Shown piece after piece: positions 9,465 through 18,948 of a DNA stretch of 64,000 nt (position 1 is the first letter of the stretch; each line of letters begins with the position of its first letter). Position numbers and translations under genes: made by a program. The notes below the pieces were generated by a model. It searched no databases, was not told where the DNA came from, and was given only the letters and a program-made list of their open reading frames with translations. Source of the DNA: Anaerospora hongkongensis (GTDB lineage: Bacteria; Bacillota; Negativicutes; Sporomusales; DSM-15969); contig NZ_SLUI01000014.1 of the NCBI RefSeq assembly GCF_004339805.1, positions 1-64,000 of the forward strand. Direction: 5' to 3'.

Positions 9465-10799
9465 ATCGACTCGCCCATATATAATGTACTCATGTTAGCA
9501 ACAGCAATTTTTTTAGTTTTCGTTAATGGCTTTTTCGTAATTGCCGAGTTCGCTCTCGTGAAAGTTCGGAAAACTAGGTTGGAAGAATTGGTGCAGCAGG
9601 GAAATACCCGCGCAAGGCTGGCTTTAAAAGTTGTCACCTCCTTTGATACTTATCTGGGTGCGACTCAATTGGGTATTACATTGGCCTCCCTGGCATTAGG
9701 CTGGATAGGTGAGCCGGCGGTAGCTGATTTGATCGAGCCGGTTATACTAGCTTATTTTCCAGAAGCAGCCTGGCTGGTGACTACACTTAGTATTGCGATT
9801 GGCTTTACGGTCATTACTTTTTTTCATATTGTGCTGGGGGAACTTGTACCAAAGTCCATGGCGATTCAACAAGCTGAGAAACTGGCATTATTTGCTGTAG
9901 TGCCGCTGTACATTTTTCATCGACTTGGGTATCCTATTATTGTATTGTTCAATAAAGCTGCCAAAGCAATTTTGAATGCTATGGGAATGAAAGCAGCCAA
10001 TGAAACAGAACTGGCTCATTCTGAGGATGAATTGCGGATGATTGTCAGTGCCAGCCATCGTGGTGGTGTTCTGGATCAAATGGAAAGTGAGCTTATTGAC
10101 AACGTTTTTGACTTTGCCGACCGTCTGGCCCGGGAAGTTATGGTGCCCAGACAGGATATGTGCTGTTTATTTACAGATGACAGCTTTGAGGAAAATATGC
10201 GTGTTGTTCGTGAGACTGGTCATACCCGGTACCCATTGTGTACGGAAGACAAGGATCACGTTATCGGCATGGTGCATATCCGTGATTTGATGGATCTTGA
10301 CCTGAATGATGCGGAAAGTAAAAATTTAAATTCCGTTATGCGCGAAATACTGGTAGTGCCTGAAGGCATGTCGGTTGCGAAACTGCTGCAATTCATGCGC
10401 CGGAAACGCACCCATTTGGCAGTTGTTGCCGATGAGTATGGTGGAACCGCTGGTTTGGTTGCGCTGGAAGACGTGCTTGAAGAAATCGTTGGAGATATTC
10501 AAGATGAGCATGATAATGATGAAGAGGCGGAGGTACGGCGTTTTCCTGACGGAAGCTACGAATTTGATGGAAAAGTGCTGCTCGATGATGTGGCAGAGCT
10601 TCTGAATATTCGGCTGGAAGAGCCGGAAGAAGACACAATCGGCGGCTATATTTTTGGATCGCTGGGACGCCGTCCCGAAATCGGCGATAAAATTAATATT
10701 GGCGACTACACCTTCGAAGTGCTGCAGGTCAATGGCTTTCGGGTTGTCCGTGTGAAAGCCATTCCCATAGACTCATCATTAATTATGGCAGAAGAATAA
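9465..10799 (+). CDS. CNNM/CBS-domain membrane protein (hemolysin C/CorC-like)
   Basis: The protein has an N-terminal DUF21 membrane domain (FVNGFFVIAEFALVK, about four helices), a pair of CBS domains from about residue 210, and a C-terminal CorC_HlyC domain (EDTIGGYIFG). Family members are linked to Mg2+ or other cation export. The first ATG is at 9492 but lacks a ribosome binding site. AGGAGAG at 9451-9457 is instead placed 9 bases before an in-frame ATC at 9465, and translation from there gives DSPIYNVL ahead of the membrane helix, as in homologues that begin with an Asp-rich short leader. I therefore propose an AUC start, which is unusual; the ATG at 9492 remains the conservative choice (435 residues). 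Confidence 0.85.
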   Translation: MDSPIYNVLMLATAIFLVFVNGFFVIAEFALVKVRKTRLEELVQQGNTRARLALKVVTSFDTYLGATQLGITLASLALGWIGEPAVADLIEPVILAYFPEAAWLVTTLSIAIGFTVITFFHIVLGELVPKSMAIQQAEKLALFAVVPLYIFHRLGYPIIVLFNKAAKAILNAMGMKAANETELAHSEDELRMIVSASHRGGVLDQMESELIDNVFDFADRLAREVMVPRQDMCCLFTDDSFEENMRVVRETGHTRYPLCTEDKDHVIGMVHIRDLMDLDLNDAESKNLNSVMREILVVPEGMSVAKLLQFMRRKRTHLAVVADEYGGTAGLVALEDVLEEIVGDIQDEHDNDEEAEVRRFPDGSYEFDGKVLLDDVAELLNIRLEEPEEDTIGGYIFGSLGRRPEIGDKINIGDYTFEVLQVNGFRVVRVKAIPIDSSLIMAEE

Positions 10800-10841
10800 C
10801 TGTTGGATGTAATCTAATTCTCTACGAAGGGATGATGACGA

Positions 10842-10961
10842 GTGTTGTTGAAGGACTTATTATGGGAACTTTTCCAGACTACCGGGCAAATTAGCGCCTA
10901 TTTAGCGTATCGCGAATGTACCGAGTATGGCCCCAGTGATCCTGAAGCATCACCGGATTAA
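10842..10961 (+). CDS. yqzL: YqzL family small protein
   Basis: A 39-codon gene starts at GTG 10842 (or TTG 10845/10848), with AAGGG about 10 bases upstream. Its product contains DLLWELFQTTGQISAYL, resembling the YqzL family. In B. subtilis yqzL also lies between era and recO. It ends two bases before the recO ATG, so the two are probably coupled. It is too short for most gene finders. The function of YqzL is unknown. Confidence 0.8.
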   Translation: MLLKDLLWELFQTTGQISAYLAYRECTEYGPSDPEASPD

Positions 10962-10963
10962 AG

Positions 10964-11734
10964 ATGAATATGTCTCGTCAATATGTTACTGAGGCCATCC
11001 TCTTGGCAGTGCGTGACTCAGCGCATGCCGATAGGATGGTTACCTTATTTTCCCGTGAGCATGGTAAGTTCCAGGCTATAGCTCACGGTGCAAGGCAGCC
11101 CAAAAGCCGCTTAGGCGGGGTATTGCAGCCATTTGCGTCAATCCGGGCGGCACTGGTAAACGCAAATGGCTTTGATACGATTACGCAATGTGAGATTTTG
11201 CATTCTTTCCGTGAAGTGAGAGAAGATATTGCCCTGCTGTCGTATGCTTCTTTTTTAAGCGAGCTCATTACTGAATTGTGGCCTGAGCGGCAGCCTGATG
11301 AAGGGGTTTATGATTTGCTGCTGACAGTATTTCGCCTAATGCCGCACCGCAATCCGCGTATTATTGCGCTTGCTGCCGGTTGGCAGCTGGTATCTTTAGC
11401 CGGTTTTCATCCAGAATATATGGTATGTGTTCAGTGCGGTGCCGCCATTGATCAGACAGCCGGTTTCAGCTGTGATCAGGGGGGATGCATCTGTCGCCAG
11501 TGCCAGCAGGAGCCGTTGCCGCTATTTGGTCAGTCCGCTGGTGAGTTAATGGATAAATTATTAAAACTGGATTGGAAAAAACCGGATTCATTTTGCGTTA
11601 ATGCCAGAACCTTACAGCAGTTGGAGAATATACTGTATAGCTATTTGGAATATCAATTGGGCAAGCCCTTAAAATCGCTTACTTTTATCAAACAGCTCAC
11701 CCGCAGCTCCGCAATGGATAAAAACAGCCAGTGA
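10964..11734 (+). CDS. recO: DNA repair protein RecO
   Basis: The 256-residue protein begins with an OB-fold (YVTEAILLAVRDSAHADRMV, FSREHGK) and has a zinc-binding region with CVQCG and CRQCQ Cys pairs near residues 150-180. RecO loads RecA with RecR and anneals SSB-coated strands. ATGs at 10964 and 10970 are both possible; neither has a strong ribosome binding site, consistent with coupling to yqzL. The position after era/yqzL matches Bacillus. Confidence 0.94.
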   Translation: MNMSRQYVTEAILLAVRDSAHADRMVTLFSREHGKFQAIAHGARQPKSRLGGVLQPFASIRAALVNANGFDTITQCEILHSFREVREDIALLSYASFLSELITELWPERQPDEGVYDLLLTVFRLMPHRNPRIIALAAGWQLVSLAGFHPEYMVCVQCGAAIDQTAGFSCDQGGCICRQCQQEPLPLFGQSAGELMDKLLKLDWKKPDSFCVNARTLQQLENILYSYLEYQLGKPLKSLTFIKQLTRSSAMDKNSQ

Positions 11735-11770
11735 GGGGATACTAAAGGAAAAAATACGGGGGTTAGTCGA

Positions 11771-12223
11771 ATGGAAGAGATCACTCTAGAAAAGATTGAT
11801 ATTATCCGTGACAGAACAGGTATCTCCTATCGTGAGGCACAAGAGGCACTGGAACGCAATCAGGGGAATATTATCAGCACATTAATTGACCTGGAAAACA
11901 CCAAAGAAACATCCTGGACCGAGGAATTCTCCGTTCGCTCCGGTGAGGTAATCGATAAGGTTAAAGAATTGATTCACGAAGGAAATGTAACAAAAGTGCG
12001 AGTCAAGCATGATGGACGGACGCTGGTGGATATACCTGTCACATTAGGAACAATCGGTGCAGTCGTATTGCCGCAGCTGGCAGCACTTGGCGTACTGGTT
12101 GCCGTGTTCAAGCGTTGCACGATTGAGGTTGTGCGCAGTGAAGAACCTGCCGAGAATGAGGTGGAGAAAGAAGAGTTTAATGAAGAGGAACCCATAAGAG
12201 ACCGGCGTAATGATATAATATAG
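11771..12223 (+). CDS. DUF4342 protein with UBA-like N-terminus
   Basis: The 150-residue protein starts with a UBA/NAC-like helical segment (residues 3-45, with YREAQEALERNQGN) followed by a DUF4342 domain with a hydrophobic, Gly-rich segment near residues 90-116 and an acidic tail. The family is common near recO/glyQS in Clostridia and Negativicutes, but no function is known. The hydrophobic stretch could insert in the membrane. A terminator follows directly. Confidence 0.82.
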   Translation: MEEITLEKIDIIRDRTGISYREAQEALERNQGNIISTLIDLENTKETSWTEEFSVRSGEVIDKVKELIHEGNVTKVRVKHDGRTLVDIPVTLGTIGAVVLPQLAALGVLVAVFKRCTIEVVRSEEPAENEVEKEEFNEEEPIRDRRNDII

Positions 12224-12232
12224 CAATGACAG

Positions 12233-12263
12233 GCACTGTCTTAAAAAAGACAGTGCTTTTTTG
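12233..12263 (+). terminator. terminator after the DUF4342 gene
   Basis: GCACTGTCTT pairs with AAGACAGTGC and is followed by six T residues. Confidence 0.88.
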
Positions 12264-12300
12264 CCGGATACGCGTAAGTCTGCAAAGTTTCGTCAAACCC

Positions 12301-12329
12301 TTGCTTTCAGTTATGGCCTATGGTATCCT
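12301..12329 (+). promoter_or_regulatory. promoter of the glyQS T-box transcript
   Basis: TTGCTT (12301-12306) and TATCCT (12324-12329) are 17 bases apart, placing a start near 12337, just ahead of the T-box leader. Confidence 0.6.
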
Positions 12330-12339
12330 ATATTTACCT

Positions 12340-12632
12340 CAAGAATGAATGACTGAGGTCATATTGGTACATAATGTTTGTACCGTTGTGATAAGAGAGG
12401 GCAATGCAGGAGAAGAGTAGCTTGTACCGACAGCGAGTCAGGAATAGTGTGAGCCTGATAACACGCAAGTGAAGGCACTCCGAAGGCTGCGAGAGGAAAT
12501 TTCCCTTCTGGAAATAGTAAAGCTCGTAATAGAACCAAGGCGGGCCGTTAGCGGTCAATCAGGGTGGAACCGCGGGAACTAAACCTCCCGTCCCTGTAAC
12601 AAATTTGTTACGTGGGACGGCAGGTTTTTTTG
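12340..12632 (+). promoter_or_regulatory. T-box leader, glycine-specific, upstream of glyQS
   Basis: The T-box sequence AGGGTGGAACCGCGG lies at 12561-12575, followed by a terminator hairpin (12584-12631: CCGTCCC with GGGACGG, then seven T). The antiterminator would pair the T-box with the 5' side of that hairpin. The upstream stem I region contains GAAGGCAC, with GGC at 12474-12476 as the likely glycine specifier codon, fitting the glyQS genes downstream. Uncharged tRNA-Gly is expected to stabilise the antiterminator and raise expression. Confidence 0.93.
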
Positions 12633-12669
12633 TATTTTCAATCCCCAATATGACGAGGAGGTTTTTTGT

Positions 12670-13545
12670 ATGACGTTTCAGGATATTATTTTAACGCTGC
12701 AAAATTTTTGGGCAAAACAGAACTGTATTATCCAACAACCATATGATGTGGAAAAGGGAGCGGGCACAATGAATCCGGCTACTTTTTTGCGGGCGCTGGG
12801 ACCTGAGCCTTGGAATGTGGCTTATGTAGAGCCTTCCCGGCGGCCTGCGGACGGACGGTATGGCGACAACCCAAACCGTTTGTTTCAGCATCATCAATAT
12901 CAGGTCATTATGAAGCCGTCGCCGGCGAACATTCAGGAGCTTTACCTGGAGAGTCTGAGTTTACTTGGCATTGACCCTGCTAAGCATGATATCCGTTTTG
13001 TCGAGGATAACTGGGAATCACCAACTTTAGGTGCCTGGGGGCTGGGCTGGGAAGTTTGGCTTGATGGCATGGAAATTACCCAGTTTACGTATTTTCAGCA
13101 AGTAGGCAGCATCGATGTTAAGCCTGTATCGGTTGAGATTACTTATGGCCTTGAGCGGCTGGCAATGTACATTCAAGGGAAGGAAAATGTATTTGAGCTG
13201 GAATGGGTCAATGGTATTACCTATGGTGATGTTTTTCACCGTAATGAAGTAGAACAGTCGCACTACAATTTCGAACTGGCGGATACAGCGCTTTTGTTCC
13301 AATTATTCGATATGTATGAAAAAGAAGCTATTCGTGTTCTTGAGGCAGGTTTTGTCCTTCCGGCTTATGACTATGTCCTGAAATGCTCGCATGCTTTCAA
13401 CTTACTGGGAGCGAGGGGCGCCATCAGTGTTAGTGAAAGAACGTCCTTTATTGGTCGGGTTCGCAATATGGCGCGCTTATGTGCGCAAGGCTATTTGGAA
13501 CAGCGGGAAAAACTGGGCTATCCACTCTTGAAAGGAGATAAATAA
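12670..13545 (+). CDS. glyQ: glycine--tRNA ligase alpha subunit
   Basis: The 291-residue protein is the full-length class II catalytic alpha chain, with [19 protein letters not shown] near residues 31-49 and the class II segment [14 protein letters not shown]. It activates glycine and, with GlyS, charges tRNA-Gly. The ATG follows GAGGAGG. glyS follows 2 bases after the stop. Expression is expected to follow the T-box directly upstream. Confidence 0.97.
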   Translation: MTFQDIILTLQNFWAKQNCIIQQPYDVEKGAGTMNPATFLRALGPEPWNVAYVEPSRRPADGRYGDNPNRLFQHHQYQVIMKPSPANIQELYLESLSLLGIDPAKHDIRFVEDNWESPTLGAWGLGWEVWLDGMEITQFTYFQQVGSIDVKPVSVEITYGLERLAMYIQGKENVFELEWVNGITYGDVFHRNEVEQSHYNFELADTALLFQLFDMYEKEAIRVLEAGFVLPAYDYVLKCSHAFNLLGARGAISVSERTSFIGRVRNMARLCAQGYLEQREKLGYPLLKGDK

Positions 13546-13547
13546 GA

Positions 13548-15611
13548 ATGGCTAAAGATATTTTACTGGAAATCGGTACAGAAGAAATACCAGCTAAATT
13601 TATGCCCGGAGCTTTAAAGCAGCTGGCAGAAGCTGCAAAGGATATGCTTGCTGCTGAACGTATCGGTTTTAGCGAAATTCGTACTGTAGGCACGCCGCGG
13701 CGTTTGGCGCTTATCGTTCGCCAGGCTGACGAACAGCAGGCTGACAAGCGTAGTGAAAATAAGGGACCTGCTGTGAAAATAGCCTATACTGAAGACGGAA
13801 CTCCTTCCAAAGCTGCGCAAGGTTTTGCCCGGGGCCAGGGAGTGGATGTTTCTCAACTGATCGTAAAAGACGGGTATGTATATGCTATTGTGGAAGAAAC
13901 CGGCCGCTCAGTTCGTGAGCTGCTGCCGCAGTTGCTGCATTCCCTGATCGATAACTTGAACTTCCCCAAAAATATGCGCTGGGGCAATAGCGATATGCGG
14001 TTTGTCCGCCCTATCCGTTGGCTGGTTGCGTTGTTTGGCAGCGATGTTATTCCCTTTACGGTTGCCGGCGTTGCTTCAGGCAATATTACCAGGGGACACC
14101 GTTTTATGAGTAAAGGGGAAATCACTCTCACTTCAGCGGATGATTATTTCAGTAAATTAGCTGAAAACCATGTTATGGTTGATCAGGATGTCCGACGGAC
14201 TGTAATCCGCGAGCAAATTGAAAAGATGGCTGTCAGCCAGGGCGGAACAGCCAGCATTGATGAGGACTTGCTGGAAGAGGTTATATTTTTGGTTGAGTAT
14301 CCTACTTCGCTGTGCGGACGATTCGAAGAAAAGTATCTCAGCCTGCCGCCGGAGGCAATTATTACCCCCATGCGGGAGCATCAGCGGTATTTCCCGGTAT
14401 TTGGCAAGGATGGAAAACTGCTGCCCGTCTTTATCACGATTCGCAATGGTGGCGCCGACTATATCGATATCGTGCGTCATGGTAATGAGCGGGTACTCAG
14501 GGCGAGACTGGATGATGCCAGATTCTTCTTTGAAGAAGACCAAAAAGTCAAACTTGTTGATCGGGTTGAGAAACTCAAAACAATTGTTTTTCAGGACGGA
14601 CTTGGCACGATGTATGACAAAACCAAGCGCCTGGAGGAGTTAACAGCCTTTATCCTTAATCATGCCGGAAAGGCGGAGACGGGGGTGGTCAGTGCCAGAC
14701 GGGCAGCCTATTTGGCTAAAGCAGATTTGGTTACAGGCATGGTGAATGAGTTTACTGAACTGCAGGGCGTAATGGGAAGGGAATATGCTGTTCTAAGCGG
14801 TGAAGACGCAGTGGTTGCAACAGCGATTTACGAACATTACCTGCCGCGCTTTGCCGGTGATGAACTGCCTCAGTCTGCCATTGGCCAGGCATTGAGTATT
14901 GCCGATAAACTGGATAATATTGTGGCTACCTTTAGCAGGGGCTTGATTCCTACGGGATCACAAGATCCCTTTGCTCTGCGCCGTCAGGCACTGGGAGTCG
15001 TCAATATTCTGCTGCAGGGGCAATATCAGGTATCTTTGGAGCAGCTGTTTAACCGTACAATGGATCTGCTGAATATTTCTTCCGCTGAAAAACGGGTGAA
15101 ACTCATTGCCGATTTACAAGACTTCTTCCGTCTGCGGTTAAAAAATATTCTAGCGGATGAAAAAATCCGCTATGATATCATTGATGCCGTTATGGCAGTG
15201 GGCATTGATGATGTGTATGACACTTGGCTGCGAGCTAAGGCTGTTAATGCCGATGGTGGAACGGCCGCAATGCAAAAAGCGGTACAGGCACTGACGCGAG
15301 CTGCCAATTTAGCTAAAAATGCCGACAGTGAGCATGTTGACTCTGCCTTGCTGGCAAATGAAGCGGAAGCTGCTTTGTATGAAGCTTACCAGCAAGCGGA
15401 TAAAAAAGCAGCTCAACTGATCAATGAACGCAATTACCAGGGCGTCTTGCAGGAATTGACTAAACTGGCGGAACCGATTGATGTGTTTTTTGGTGCAGTC
15501 ATGGTCATGGTGGAAGATCAGCAGGTACGCAACAACAGACTGGCTCTGTTAAAGTCCATTACAGCACTTGCGCAGCGAGTTGCCGACTTAAGCAAAATAA
15601 TAGCAAATTAG
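13548..15611 (+). CDS. glyS: glycine--tRNA ligase beta subunit
   Basis: The 687-residue protein is the standard beta chain, starting LLEIGTEEIPAKFM and containing the HD-like region and a C-terminal anticodon-binding helical domain. It binds tRNA-Gly in the alpha2beta2 enzyme. The ATG has AAAGGAG upstream. A strong terminator ends the glyQS operon. Confidence 0.97.
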   Translation: MAKDILLEIGTEEIPAKFMPGALKQLAEAAKDMLAAERIGFSEIRTVGTPRRLALIVRQADEQQADKRSENKGPAVKIAYTEDGTPSKAAQGFARGQGVDVSQLIVKDGYVYAIVEETGRSVRELLPQLLHSLIDNLNFPKNMRWGNSDMRFVRPIRWLVALFGSDVIPFTVAGVASGNITRGHRFMSKGEITLTSADDYFSKLAENHVMVDQDVRRTVIREQIEKMAVSQGGTASIDEDLLEEVIFLVEYPTSLCGRFEEKYLSLPPEAIITPMREHQRYFPVFGKDGKLLPVFITIRNGGADYIDIVRHGNERVLRARLDDARFFFEEDQKVKLVDRVEKLKTIVFQDGLGTMYDKTKRLEELTAFILNHAGKAETGVVSARRAAYLAKADLVTGMVNEFTELQGVMGREYAVLSGEDAVVATAIYEHYLPRFAGDELPQSAIGQALSIADKLDNIVATFSRGLIPTGSQDPFALRRQALGVVNILLQGQYQVSLEQLFNRTMDLLNISSAEKRVKLIADLQDFFRLRLKNILADEKIRYDIIDAVMAVGIDDVYDTWLRAKAVNADGGTAAMQKAVQALTRAANLAKNADSEHVDSALLANEAEAALYEAYQQADKKAAQLINERNYQGVLQELTKLAEPIDVFFGAVMVMVEDQQVRNNRLALLKSITALAQRVADLSKIIAN

Positions 15612-15617
15612 CTGGAA

Positions 15618-15658
15618 AGAGAACTGCACCGGAATTTTGCCGGAGCAGTTCTCTTTTG
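15618..15658 (+). terminator. terminator after glyS
   Basis: GAGAACTGC and GCAGTTCTC form the outer stem, with an inner CCGG/CCGG pair, followed by TTTT. Confidence 0.85.
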
Positions 15659-15712
15659 TATAGATCGGGATAAATCGGGTATGTTAATTTTGTATTTTCC
15701 TGAAAAACTATA

Positions 15713-15775
15713 TTGCAGAAAATCTCTTTTTGATATAGTATATACTATATAGAAGAAATAACGTTAAATAGTATA
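15713..15775 (+). promoter_or_regulatory. ppsA promoter overlapped by an 18-bp palindrome (candidate CcpN operator)
   Basis: TTGCAG (15713-15718) and TAGTAT (15736-15741) are spaced by 17 bases. A perfect 18-bp palindrome, ATATAGTA/TATACTATAT at 15733-15750, covers the -10 element. A second TAGTATA copy lies at 15769-15775, 33 bases from the first. A repressor bound here would block transcription. The ccpN gene downstream of ppsA is the obvious candidate regulator; in B. subtilis CcpN represses gluconeogenic genes through paired sites. The palindrome is seen; the regulator is inferred. Confidence 0.6.
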
Positions 15776-15801
15776 ACATAAATATTTGAAAGGGATGATT
15801 A

Positions 15802-18198
15802 GTGTTGAGTAAAACAACTAGCATGGTTTTATGGTTTGATGACATTAATAAGGAAGATGTACCATTAGTTGGAGGTAAGTCTGCTTCACTAGGAGAAATG
15901 ACATCCCGTACCCAGGTTCCTGTTCCTTATGGTTTTGCTACAACTGCTCATGCTTATCGCTATTTTATAGAAAAAACCGGTCTTGGTGAAAAAATTGCAG
16001 CATTGATTGCCGAATTGGATGATGTAGAGGACAGCCGCAAACTGCGGGACGTTACTGCAGCAATTCGTCAGGCAATCATGGGAGCGCATATGCCCGCTGA
16101 ATTAGCTGCTGAAATTGCTGCCGCTTATCGTGAGTTGGCTAAGAAGGCCGGCGAAGCCAATCCTTACGTTGCTGTTCGCTCCAGTGCAACCGCCGAGGAT
16201 TTACCTGATGCCAGTTTTGCCGGTCAACAGGATACCTATTTAAATGTTCAGGGCGAAGAAGAAGTAATCGAGCGGGTTAAAGAATGCTATGCGTCCACTT
16301 TTACTGACCGGGCAGTATATTACCGCGTGAAGAAAGAGTTCGATCACCTGGAAGTGGCACTAAGTGCGGTTGTCCAAATGATGGTATTCTCCCGGGCGGC
16401 TGGAGTCATGTTTACTGTTGATGTTGCCACAGGAAATGATACCAGTATATTTATTGAAGGCTCCTGGGGGTTAGGTGAGTATGTCGTTCAGGGAACGGTG
16501 ACTCCTGACAGTTATCTAGTACGTAAAATTGACCGTACAATTGAACAACGCAGCATTCATGAAAAGCCAGTTATGCTTGTTCGAAAAGCTGGTGGCGGCT
16601 GCGAGGAACAAAAGGTTCCGGCAGACATGGCTAAGATTTCGGTCTTGACTGATCAGCAAATTCAAGAGCTGGCCGGCTATGCTATCGATATTGAAAAGCA
16701 TTATGGCTCTTATATGGATATTGAGTGGGGCATTGATGAGCGTAACGGCAAATTGTGGATTTTGCAGGCTCGTCCTGAGACGGTATGGTCCCGGCGCAAT
16801 AAAACGAAAGGCGCCACTGCTGATGCAGCTGTTAAGGCTCCTATCGCTGCAGATCGCAAGGTAATCGCAAAAGGACTGCCAGCCAGCCCGGGACGCATCA
16901 GCGGTAAAGCGCACGTAATTCTTGACCCGTCGATGATTGATACCTTTAAAGAGGGCGAAATTCTGGTTACCGAGATGACTGCTCCCGACTGGGTTCCGGC
17001 AATGAAAAAAGCCAAAGCGATTATTACTGATGCCGGTGGTATGACTTGCCATGCTTCTATTGTCAGCCGTGAGCTGGGCATTCCCTGCATTGTTGGAACG
17101 AAAAGCCGTGGTCTTGAAGGAACCGTCGCCATTGCTGACGGGGCTGAAATAACGGTTGATGCGACTAACGGTATCATTTATGAAGGGCTGATCCAGGATC
17201 TGGTAGCCAAACCGGCCGCACAGAATGCTTCCATGACCGAGGTTATCGAGTCGTTTCCTGTTACCGGGACACGGGTATATATGAACTTAGGTGATCCGGA
17301 CCTGGCCGAGAGATATGCTAGTCTGCCTTGTGACGGAATCGGCTTGATGCGGGAAGAGTTCATTTGGACCACCTATATTCATGAACATCCCCTGTATTTG
17401 ATCGAAACTGGCCGTTCGGAAAAGGTTGTTGACGGTTTGGCGGAAGGCATACGGCAGGTATGTCAGGCGCTGGCTCCCCGACCGGTGGTACTCCGGTTCA
17501 GTGATTTCAAATCAAGCGAGTATCGTGATTTAAAAGGCGGCGATAAATATGAGCCGTATGAACCAAGTGCGCTGCTGGGCTGGCGTGGTGCTTCGCGATA
17601 CTATGATCCCAAATATATTGAGGCTTTTAAACTGGAACTTCAGGCCGTTCGAAAAGTGCGGGAAGAATACGGCTTTAAAAATCTAAATGTGATGATTCCC
17701 TTTTGCCGGACAGTAGAAGAAGCCGCCAAAGTTACCGCACTGATGGCCGAACAGGGACTTAGACGGAATGCGGACTTCAAAGTATGGCTGATGGCAGAAA
17801 TTCCGGCTAATATCATTTTGGCGGATCAGTTCAATCAATTTGTTGACGGTTATTCTATCGGCTCTAATGACCTTACGATGCTGGTGCTTGGCTGTGACCG
17901 CGATAATGAAACCGTGTCGCACATTTTTAGCGAACGGGACCTAGCTGTTAAACGGGCCATCCGGCATTTAATTGAAGTGGCTCATCGTGATGGAAAGACA
18001 GTGTCCATCTGTGGTCAGGCTCCAAGCGTATATCCTGATTTTACCGAATTTCTGATCAAGAGTGGCATTGATTCCATTTCCGTAAATCCTGATGCAGTTA
18101 AGGCAACAAAGCGGCAGGTAGCGCAAGTTGAACAGCGCATTATTCTTGATAAGCTTACCGGCCGGGGGCTTGCAGATACGACTGATTATACCTGGTAG
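15802..18198 (+). CDS. ppsA: phosphoenolpyruvate synthase
   Basis: The 798-residue protein has the PEP synthase order: N-terminal ATP-grasp pyruvate/ATP-binding domain (VGGKSASLGEM), a swivelling domain with the phospho-histidine motif GGMTCHASIVSRELG near residue 416, and a C-terminal PEP/pyruvate barrel ending with the CGQAPS motif near residue 736. It converts pyruvate, ATP and water to PEP, AMP and phosphate. That motif and the length favour PpsA over PPDK. The start is GTG 15802 or TTG 15805, after AAAGGGA. Downstream ccpN and ppsR would control it at transcription and by phosphorylation. Confidence 0.92.
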   Translation: MLSKTTSMVLWFDDINKEDVPLVGGKSASLGEMTSRTQVPVPYGFATTAHAYRYFIEKTGLGEKIAALIAELDDVEDSRKLRDVTAAIRQAIMGAHMPAELAAEIAAAYRELAKKAGEANPYVAVRSSATAEDLPDASFAGQQDTYLNVQGEEEVIERVKECYASTFTDRAVYYRVKKEFDHLEVALSAVVQMMVFSRAAGVMFTVDVATGNDTSIFIEGSWGLGEYVVQGTVTPDSYLVRKIDRTIEQRSIHEKPVMLVRKAGGGCEEQKVPADMAKISVLTDQQIQELAGYAIDIEKHYGSYMDIEWGIDERNGKLWILQARPETVWSRRNKTKGATADAAVKAPIAADRKVIAKGLPASPGRISGKAHVILDPSMIDTFKEGEILVTEMTAPDWVPAMKKAKAIITDAGGMTCHASIVSRELGIPCIVGTKSRGLEGTVAIADGAEITVDATNGIIYEGLIQDLVAKPAAQNASMTEVIESFPVTGTRVYMNLGDPDLAERYASLPCDGIGLMREEFIWTTYIHEHPLYLIETGRSEKVVDGLAEGIRQVCQALAPRPVVLRFSDFKSSEYRDLKGGDKYEPYEPSALLGWRGASRYYDPKYIEAFKLELQAVRKVREEYGFKNLNVMIPFCRTVEEAAKVTALMAEQGLRRNADFKVWLMAEIPANIILADQFNQFVDGYSIGSNDLTMLVLGCDRDNETVSHIFSERDLAVKRAIRHLIEVAHRDGKTVSICGQAPSVYPDFTEFLIKSGIDSISVNPDAVKATKRQVAQVEQRIILDKLTGRGLADTTDYTW

Positions 18199-18202
18199 AC
18201 AC

Positions 18203-18236
18203 GAAAACATCCGGCAAAAAGCCGGATGTTTTCATA
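18203..18236 (+). terminator. terminator after ppsA
   Basis: A perfect 13-bp inverted repeat (18203-18215 with 18221-18233) with an AAAAA loop ends in TTTTC. Confidence 0.8.
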
Positions 18237-18304
18237 TCCATAGAGGAATTAATCTAAATTTAGCGTATTGTTACAAATATCTGTCGAGGAAAGGAGTGTT
18301 AATT

Positions 18305-18943
18305 ATCGCTTTAACGCCACGGCAGGAAAAGATGGCGGAGATCGTACGAACGAATGGCCCGATAACCGGCGAGCAGATTGCGGAACGGTTAAATGTTACC
18401 AGGGCAGCTCTTAGACCTGACTTAGCTATTCTAGTTATGGCCGGTGTAATTGATGCCCGTCCCAAAGTGGGTTATTTCTATGTTGGCAAGAATAGCTTAT
18501 CAGTACTGGCCGAAGAAATTGAGCGTTTGACCGTGCGGGATGTTCAGTCCTTACCGGTAGTTGTGGCCCCGGGCTCAAGTGCATATGACACAGTTGTTAC
18601 AATGTTTCTGGAAGATGTGGGAACAGTTTTTGTAGCTGAGCAAAGTGTATTGGTGGGGGTTGTTTCCCGCAAAGATTTGCTCAAGGTAGCAATCGGTAAC
18701 AGCGATTTGCAGAAAATGCCGGTAAAGGTACTCATGACGCCTATGCCCAAACTAGTGGTAACTACACCGGATGAATCGGTGCTATCAGCAGCAAAAAAAC
18801 TGATTGATCATGAGGTTGACAGTCTGCCTGTTGTTCGTCCGCTCAATCTGCCTGATGCCAAAGAATATGAAGTAATTGGCCGTTTGACAAAAACGAATAT
18901 TACCCGCTTGTTTGTAGAGTTCGGAGAAGGGAAAAGGAGGTAA
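18305..18943 (+). CDS. ccpN: CcpN-type repressor (HTH plus CBS pair)
   Basis: The protein (about 212 residues) has an N-terminal helix-turn-helix (TPRQEKMAEIV, NGPITGEQIAE, VTRAALRPDLAIL) and two CBS domains, the layout of CcpN/YqzB. In B. subtilis CcpN represses gapB and pckA on glucose, sensing the ATP/ADP state. No ATG is available. AAGGAG at 18291-18296 is 8 bases before an in-frame ATC (18305) and 5 before ATT (18302); GTG 18296 overlaps that site, though GAGGA just upstream could serve it. I favour ATC. Placement before ppsR and after ppsA suggests control of PEP synthesis. Identification is firm; the start is not. Confidence 0.9.
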   Translation: MALTPRQEKMAEIVRTNGPITGEQIAERLNVTRAALRPDLAILVMAGVIDARPKVGYFYVGKNSLSVLAEEIERLTVRDVQSLPVVVAPGSSAYDTVVTMFLEDVGTVFVAEQSVLVGVVSRKDLLKVAIGNSDLQKMPVKVLMTPMPKLVVTTPDESVLSAAKKLIDHEVDSLPVVRPLNLPDAKEYEVIGRLTKTNITRLFVEFGEGKRR

Positions 18944-18948
18944 AAACC

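Noticed and set aside
9458..9484. Eight-codon mini-ORF between the DUF502 and CNNM genes
   Set aside because: The ribosome binding site touches its ATG, which is too close; that site fits the ATC at 9465 better.
16516..17052. Long open frame on the minus strand inside ppsA (178 codons)
   Set aside because: It lies wholly antisense to a well-supported gene, has no ribosome binding site and no recognisable domain.
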